Positions 57,114 to 64,000 of a stretch of 64,000 bases of DNA are shown here, in pieces (the stretch's first letter is position 1; every line of letters begins with the position of its first letter). The stretch is from Certhia americana (lineage: Eukaryota > Chordata > Aves > Passeriformes > Certhiidae). The translations under genes and the position numbers were made by a program. The notes beneath the pieces are model-generated. The model saw only the letters and a program-made list of their open reading frames with translations, was not told where the DNA came from and ran no database searches. The stretch spans positions 111,728,304 to 111,792,303 of the forward strand of contig CM031858.1 in NCBI GenBank assembly GCA_018697195.1, written 5' to 3'.

Positions 57114-60100
57114 GTAAGTTGCTCTTCTCCTCCTTAGGTCTAAACTCATCATTTCTCTGCCTATTTTGGAAAAGCTGCTTTCCAAATATGAGCTTCACAG
57201 AGTTACTGTAGCCTTCTATTTGCATTCTGTGCCTCATCACTAGGAGCAGCTGAACTAGTTTAAATTCTCAAAAGCAATGAGAAATTCACTAGAGACAATA
57301 AATCATAGACATCATGAACTTCTGACTAGTGTGAAGTCATTCAGAAATATATTTCCCACCAGATCTCTGCAGTCTGTGGTATTCCCATCAGGTGATTAAT
57401 CCTCTGTCAGGGTGCAGAAGGAGACAAGGAAATACAGCAGATAAGGAATACAACACTGATTATGCTTCCAGACTCTTTGGGTCATAGAAACAGACTGCAA
57501 TCAGTTGCAATGCCTTGCACTGCATGCCTTTCAAAAATTCTAAATTATGACTGAAATGAAAAAGTGCTCTGAAGTATAAATGTGTGAATGCATGTAGGGG
57601 TCTGTAGGTGTAAAGAATAAAAAAAACCAAAACAAACCACAACACTGCATTATCTTTCCTCACTAGCTGAAAATACATATTTTTGAATAGTTTTAAGGTT
57701 GTCAATTCCTATTTTTTTCCCTTTGGGCTGGGAAAGCAGTCCCTGTAGTGTAAGAGGAACACACAATATTTGAAATTGTCTGTTACAGAGATTACCTGTC
57801 ACTATTGGCCTCTGAGTGTGCTTGCTCTCATAGGAAAACTTGGCAGCACTGGATGTTACCAGATGCTTAAAGACTGAGCAAAAGTGGAGAGGAGCACAGG
57901 TGTATAAACCCAGGAGAAAGAACAACTCAGTGAACAGGAATTATGATTAAATACAAGAAAGAAGAGTAGGTTGGTGGTGTTTGTGTGAAAGAAGCAAATT
58001 TTTTATTGCAGAGCTTGAAGAGATTTGACTAAAATCAGGGATTTAAAAGAAAAGAGTAGATACCCTTAAACACTTTTCCCCTGAACCATTCTAAATGTTG
58101 TGGTGATTGCTGTTTGACCTGACTAGTACTGACTGAATGGGGAGGGGTGGGAATGATGTTTGGAGCTGTTGGTAAGGATTCTGATTGAAATGCTTCATGC
58201 CTCAAAGAAGAAAGGAATGGAAGGTGAGTAGCTTTTGGCTTCAGTCCTTATCCTTTCTTGAATGGTTAAAAGGAAGAGAGTGCCATGAAATCAGAACTGA
58301 AATTTCATTAAAGGCATGGAACAGATTGTGTGGCTCTCATTTACACCTGCGCAGATTTGGATTTGGTCCATGAAGCCCAACTACACTCTGGTGGAACTGA
58401 GCCTGGTGTCTTATGCATGGTCCCTGAGTCTGGCAGCAGTGGTGGGCGAGCTGCTATCAGGAAATGGGGCATGTGTTTCTGTCCTCAGATCTGTGTGCTA
58501 AGTGCTAGGCCTGGCCTGACAGATGTTAAAGTGCCTCTGAGTAAGCAGGGAAAATATATACAAAAGTTTCCTATTACGGCTGGAATAAACTATTTCTTAA
58601 CTTTTGTGTATGCTTGTCTTTCAGAGAGGCACAGTGCTCTCACTCTGTAAGAACACTGATTAATTGCTTCAGTTCCTCTGGATCCCAGCACCTCTGGAAC
58701 CTGTGAGAAATTCCTTTTCATAGTACTACATTGACATCTCAAAAAAAGTTTAAGTGCTTCATAAGCATAAATTAATTCAGCCAAACAGCACTTCTGTGAT
58801 GTGGGAAAACCTGTGATGCCTACCTGACACCACTTACTTGACTTGCTTAATACTACAAACTGAATCAGTGATGTAGATAAGAACCAAACTCCGGATCCCT
58901 ACTTCTGACCTCCTTGTTTCATGCAGTGAATGCAAACATGGCAAATTTGTAATATTCAAGAAGTGGTTGGATTGTGACTAGTGCACCTATGCAAGATAGT
59001 GCAAAGCAATTCCTTTTGTGAAATCCTCCTTCCACTTCAAAAGCTACCTTCAGTGAGAGGAAAAAAGCTCTAAAAATCTCACTGTTAGAAATGTAGCACC
59101 CAGCCATTTCTGTCCTTAATTTTTTACCCCCATATATCTCTGAGTGGCCTTATTTAACATTCACAATCCAGTTTCTGACTTGGGTGGCTGAGTTAGCTGA
59201 CTGGCCTTTAGATTTGGTTTCCTCTGGAGTCAACAGACAGGTGTGTATCTAGGAGGTTCTTCCAGAGGATGATCCAGAGCAAAAGTCCAAGTCAGGTGGT
59301 CAGATTTGAGCTGAGTGAGTGCCTAAAGCCTTGAAAAACTCTTGCTCCTGATTGCAAAAGGTGGAGCTGGGATTCATCTGACAACACAGTATAAAAGAAG
59401 TGAAATACGTCTGTCAGAGAAAAGACCAAGAGATGATTATGTCTATGTTTGTGCATCTATGAGGGCTCTAAGCAATAGGAATAAATGTACAGTGGAGACA
59501 TCTATGTTACAGGCAACTGTCTAGCTGGATTCACAGTAATGAGCATAACTCAGAAATGATACATTTGTTTTTGAAGGCTGATTAAAATTGCCAGTTTTGC
59601 ATTAATAATGGGACAACCTGTTGTCATTTGCCCTCTCCCTTACATAAAAAAACTTCTGACAGACATTAATTTTACACTCAGGGAGGCTAAATGCATGTGA
59701 ACATTATCTGAAGTATCTTGAATATATTTTCTTAAGACAAGACAATGACATTTCTCTGTACAAGTTCAAACATGACTTTCCCATGCTGCAAAGAACTGTC
59801 AAATTGAATAACAGGTACCGTGAAAGCACTTCTTTCCCAAACTATTCAAATGAGCATCACCTTAAATAAACAGAACCTGGCTAAGGGTTACATGAAAGAT
59901 TTGTCATAGCAAGAAGTAATATTTTAATGATAATATCTCTTAATTTATTCATTATTTAAAGTTACTCTTTTAAATAGACCTAGAGCAGTCTTTCCCAGGT
60001 AACCCCTGAGATAAAGTTATCAGTCTCTGTCTCTCATCTTCACTGCATCCTGCTGTAAATAATGCCTTTGCTCATGGTATCTCCTACCAGTGGTGATTGC

Positions 60101-61659
60101 AGTAACTCTTTGGCTCCCAGCAGAAGTAGTAGGGGGTGTGGTTAAGCCAGGATGCAGCGAACATGATTCATACAAAAAACCTCAGACCTTGGACTGGTTG
60201 TAAGGGATTCCCACGTTTATTATGTGGGAAAGTGTTGAACATATTGTATAAATTATACAATGGAGCTGAAAGATTGGGATTTCCCTGTGTTAGTCAGTTG
60301 GTTACTACACTAGATTTAGACCGTCATTAAAGAAGAAAATAAGAATCTTTCTTATTATAGACAGCAAGACAATATTCAGGATACTTTTTAATTAAGAGAA
60401 TCCCAGAGAAATTAGAAAGTGATGCAGAAATTGGAGCAACAACTGATTTGCTTTTGCAAATAACCACAACCTTTACAATGCAATGGCTTGGTACTTATTT
60501 TTTTTTTCTTGAAAGAAGAGTCTCTCTAGCAATTCACATATATGGACAGAAGACGTGACCTTTCTGTGGTATTCAGGGCATTTACACTGTCTGACTGATT
60601 CTGCTTTAGTCATCTGTTACGGTGCAGTTTGGAGGAACCCAGGTTCCTCATACTGCCAGTGTAGAGGAGGGAGGCATGATTCAGAGAAGCCAAGGTTGAA
60701 TGCTGAAAGGAATTTGAAGGAGCTGGTGTGAATATCACCTGTGCTTCTGCTGTGAGCCTCATTTTTCAGTAATTTGTAGTTTTACTGTAGAATTTCTCTT
60801 GGAGCTCAACCTTTGCACACATGAAGTCAGAGACTTGTAACGGCCACCAATTTGTAACAGCTGAGAATCTGGCCCAGGAGCTGTAATTTTGTTTTTAATA
60901 GCTATTTGGAAGAGATTATTTTACAACTTGTTCTAATATGTGCATTCCCAGTAGACTGCTCAGGTAATTACTTGGGCTGCAGTTCAAATATTCCACAGTT
61001 TGAAATATACTTGCAGAAAAATCTATTTTTCTGTGTACAGAGGTATAGAACAGTTACTTCTTTGGTATGTGTAGCTATTCTTTTGCAAGCAAATCCAAAG
61101 CTGTAGGTGTATAAATGAATGAAGAGGCAAATATTTTCAGCTTATATTTAAGGATATATTTGGAAATGTGTACTTTTGCACAGCAAAAATTTGTTACCTG
61201 GCAACACACAAGGTTACACAGAATAAAGAAAAAATGAAGAAATGATCACGAAAAAAGAAGTTTGATGTTGAAGTCTTGTATGCCATCTTCAGTGCTGCTG
61301 ACTTTCTCATTGGCTTATATGAAAGATATGTTCTACCTATAATTTTCTCTTATGTTCACAGGTCAATAGGGCTTAGTTTAAATTCCTGTGCTAAACTTAT
61401 GTATCTATTTACATTATGCATCTCCATAATTAATAAGAAGTTAAAGATCTCTGAGCCACAACAAATTAAAGTGATATTTCAAACAAGGTGTTCAAGCCTG
61501 ATAATTTAGTGCTCTAAAGATCCTCCCTGCATAAATGTCAAATTATTCTGAACTGGGCACACTGGATGCATAGGACAGCTTCATAAGTTAATTTTCCCAG
61601 GTTAGAGTCTTGACAAACTGCCTCCGTTTGTATTGTGAAATGTATTTCTCAGCTCTGCT
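57114..61659. other. AT-rich unique DNA, nothing recognised
   Basis: About 4.5 kb without recognisable genes or transposons. Frames reach 106 codons (58330-58650 plus, overlapping a second frame 58316-58501) without domains. Confidence 0.5.
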
Positions 61660-61870
61660 CCTGATTTCCCAGGGAACCCTGCCCTTTATATTAGAAGTGA
61701 ATAATTAGATCTCTGGGTTTAATGTTATTATGCAGCTTGCCAAGGCTGGGTACGCTATCACTTGCTAGAAGGTGTTCTCGGTCACCCTAATGATTGTAAG
61801 GCAGCACCAAATCTTTACTTTCCCTTGGGAATCAACCTCAGGGTGGCGTCACTCAGTCAATGCATGAGTT
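61660..61870. promoter_or_regulatory. Candidate conserved non-coding element
   Basis: Unrepetitive, motif-dense block: CCTTTATATTAGAAGTGAAT, AATAATTAGATC, GGTTTAATGTTATTATGCAG, CTATCACTTG, GTTCTCGGTCACCCTAATGA, GGTGGCGTCACTCAGTCAAT (a CRE-like GCGTCAC core) and TGCATGAG. CpGs survive in otherwise CpG-poor DNA. Enhancer role is inferred from appearance only. Confidence 0.3.
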
Positions 61871-62929
61871 TTCTTTCAGGGTTTAACAAGCCTCACCAAA
61901 GACTAAATGGTGTATTGTAAAACCAGACCTGCAAAGTCTCACACACCTAACAAATGAGTCCCACTCCTTTTTGCTTAAGGAAAAATTAAAACAAAGGAGG
62001 AAAAAAAAAAAAAAGGGTCTTGCCTAAAGGGATTTCTCAGTGCTGTTAGGAAAAAAAAAAATCACGTCAAACAAATCATCTTTCTCATACCTAGAGACTC
62101 AGTGACACTATCTTTTGCATGACACCATAACTGTGCTTTGGTGGTAGTGATTAAATGATGTTCAGCAGGCTAAGCCCTGTCTGAGAAGTTCTGGTGAAGA
62201 AAAAAGGACTTTGTAGAATGGGTTATTTGGATTTCTAGCAGTTTCAAAAACAAACAAAAAATTAATAATGAGAGGTTAGATAAGATTTTGAAGAAGATTT
62301 TTTATTACATGAGAAATAACTTCAAGAGAATTTTAAAATAAATTTTTCTTTAATCCAGGAATCAAAATGCTTCACATTGAAACATTGTTAAAGATTTAAA
62401 TGGGTAAATAGTATTGCTACTTGAAATGTTTTAAAATGTACTCTTATCTTTTCCTACACAAAATAATTGAGAAAAATAGCTGTATGTTATTCAGCACATT
62501 TCAACACCTCTATTCTGAAAAAGGACTGTAGCTGCAAATTTTGTATAATTCAGTCGAAATTATCTGAATTTAATACTGTCTCAGAAGACAAGCCAGGAAT
62601 AGATTTATTTTTAGCACATCATTTAGTACATGCTATAGGGTACATGTGAGTGCTCTAAGGAGAGGATGAAACTGGCACTAAAGAAATTCACCCTGATACC
62701 AAGAGCATCTTTGAAGCAAATGCCTGCTGCAAGTTACAATATCAGTGCTTTGTCTTTATTCCACCTGCACATTTATTTAATCAATATATAATATAATGAA
62801 TATTCTCCTAATGTGAAATATTTAACCTCTAAGAACCCTTTGTAGATACAGCTTTACCTTTTCATTTCACACACCTAAACCTTCACTCGTATTCAGCCAT
62901 CCTATCCCCACACAACCTGTATGGAGCAT
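61871..62929. other. AT-rich DNA with short A-runs, nothing recognised
   Basis: A-runs near 62000-62014 and 62050-62060. No gene or transposon recognised. Confidence 0.5.
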
Positions 62930-63090
62930 CCTCTTTTAAATAATAAGACACATAATTAGCCATTAATACAGTAGAGGTTAATGAGTAGGTACAATCTCAT
63001 TAATGTAATGGGAATTACAGGTGTAACTTGTAAGCAGCCCTAGGCTGCCAAAGAGTGCAAAGGAGTTATTGCTATCTTTAAATAAAAGTT
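62930..63090. promoter_or_regulatory. Candidate enhancer: cluster of homeodomain TAAT cores with inverted repeats
   Basis: Within about 90 bp there are at least seven TAAT/ATTA cores (CATAATTAGC, CCATTAATAC, GGTTAATGAG, CTCATTAATG, GTAATGGG, GGAATTACAG). Two of them form a perfect inverted repeat, TTAATGAG 62978-62985 and CTCATTAA 62996-63003, about two helical turns centre to centre, which suits paired binding. A second inverted repeat, GCAGCC / GGCTGC, lies at 63034-63048. Homeodomain binding to TAAT cores is established; function here is inference. Confidence 0.4.
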
Positions 63091-64000
63091 AAATAAACAT
63101 GATTCATATCTAAATTTTCTTCATGTACCTTGGCATTCCAGAAAGTTTTATGATTTTAGCTGAGATGGTTACTTGCTCCAGGAAAAGGCCAGGAGGCTTG
63201 TCCTAGCTGAAATTCCTACCCAAACTGATGCTATTGATAGGCTTTTCCAATGGGACTCAGACACTATGTTTTCCTTTATATATTGCAACTTTTTGCTGTT
63301 TTCTAGAAATTTGACTGGAAAAAAAAAAAATTGGCAGAATATCTGTATGTTTATAATTCAATATCACAGGAAAAAATCCTGCTGTGTTGTAGTGCCCTAG
63401 AAAATTTAGGCAAATGTGACTTTCTGTGAAATGTTGTGTGTGGTTGTTACTATCAACATATACATTGAGTATATTTTGTACTTTGCTGCTGTGATCTCAG
63501 GAACCACTTGCCTAAAGCCTGGTTTGGTTTGGAGCCAGCAATGCAGCTATTTGCCTCTCCAAATATGAGTATTAATGAAAAGCTTTTCATTTGTAATTGC
63601 AATGAACTAGTGAGCTTCTAAATGAGAGTGACCTCAGACACAAACACTACAAACCAGGTACTTATTCTTCACTTTTTAGATATAATTTTTTTAATAGATA
63701 ACTTTTCATGCTTTTTTAAAGAAAAAAAAAAAGTCCTTACTCTTCCATAACTAATTTGATTGCACTGACCAGAATATTTCCCTGCGATAGCCAAAGGCAC
63801 AGTATATTTAAATGTTCATTAAGTTCTACTAATTAATCTCATAAATTTCACTAACATATTATTGAGTGAGGGGTTTGCATTATATTGCAGAAGAATCCTT
63901 TGTCCTATATTTCTTTTCTTAGAATGCCTCAGAGCTTTGTTTAAAATTATTAAACACCACTTCAGTGGCAATTACAATTTTTATCATGAAAATGCAGTGC
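63091..64000. other. AT-rich DNA, nothing recognised
   Basis: No gene or transposon recognised up to the window end. An A-run at about 63319-63330 and another at 63721-63732 are the only structure. Confidence 0.5.

Overview
The window reads as a non-coding stretch of a bird chromosome. The evidence is several 5'-truncated CR1 LINE copies ending in the avian CR1 tail (repeats of an ATTCTATGAT-like unit), one LTR with U3/R/U5 order, a second LTR-like fragment next to a 10-N assembly gap, AT-rich DNA with long A/T homopolymers, and no gene with a continuous recognisable reading frame. The start of the LTR fragment at the gap resembles LTRs common in songbirds, so a passerine is my best guess, but this is inference.

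Layout. Positions 1-235 are a very GC- and CpG-rich island, probably a promoter, first exon or first-intron edge of a gene that continues to the left. Two head-to-tail antisense CR1 fragments follow directly (about 241-815). At 1011-1057 there is a 47-nt segment with a good 3' splice site, an ATG-ATG opening and a perfect GTAAGT donor; it is the best candidate exon here. From there to the end the window looks like intron or intergenic DNA. It holds CR1 copies at about 4497-5273, 18425-18556, 29310-29662 and 43975-44075, an LTR at about 31600-32110, short tandem duplications (7620-7675, 34765-34810, 38392-38479) and many T- or A-runs, the longest being 48 As at 55392-55439.

The islands that look more constrained are at 20380-20800, 30940-31320, 48600-48800, 61660-61870 and 62930-63090. 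They are unrepetitive, carry recognisable factor-binding-type motifs, palindromes or homeodomain cores, and sit in otherwise plain DNA. I call them candidate conserved non-coding elements or enhancers by appearance only; alignment is needed.

Items most worth a second look: a 98-bp nested inverted repeat bounded by TA on both sides at 33762-33863 (mariner-type MITE or small-RNA hairpin); a minus-strand open segment at 8564-8883 with a splice acceptor, branch-site-like sequence and a C-terminal membrane segment; the 1011-1057 exon candidate; and a possible 12-nt microexon at 49984-49995. I found no CRISPR array, operon, rRNA or tRNA, and nothing I can defend as a new multi-gene system. The many short open frames elsewhere look like chance or repeat-derived frames.
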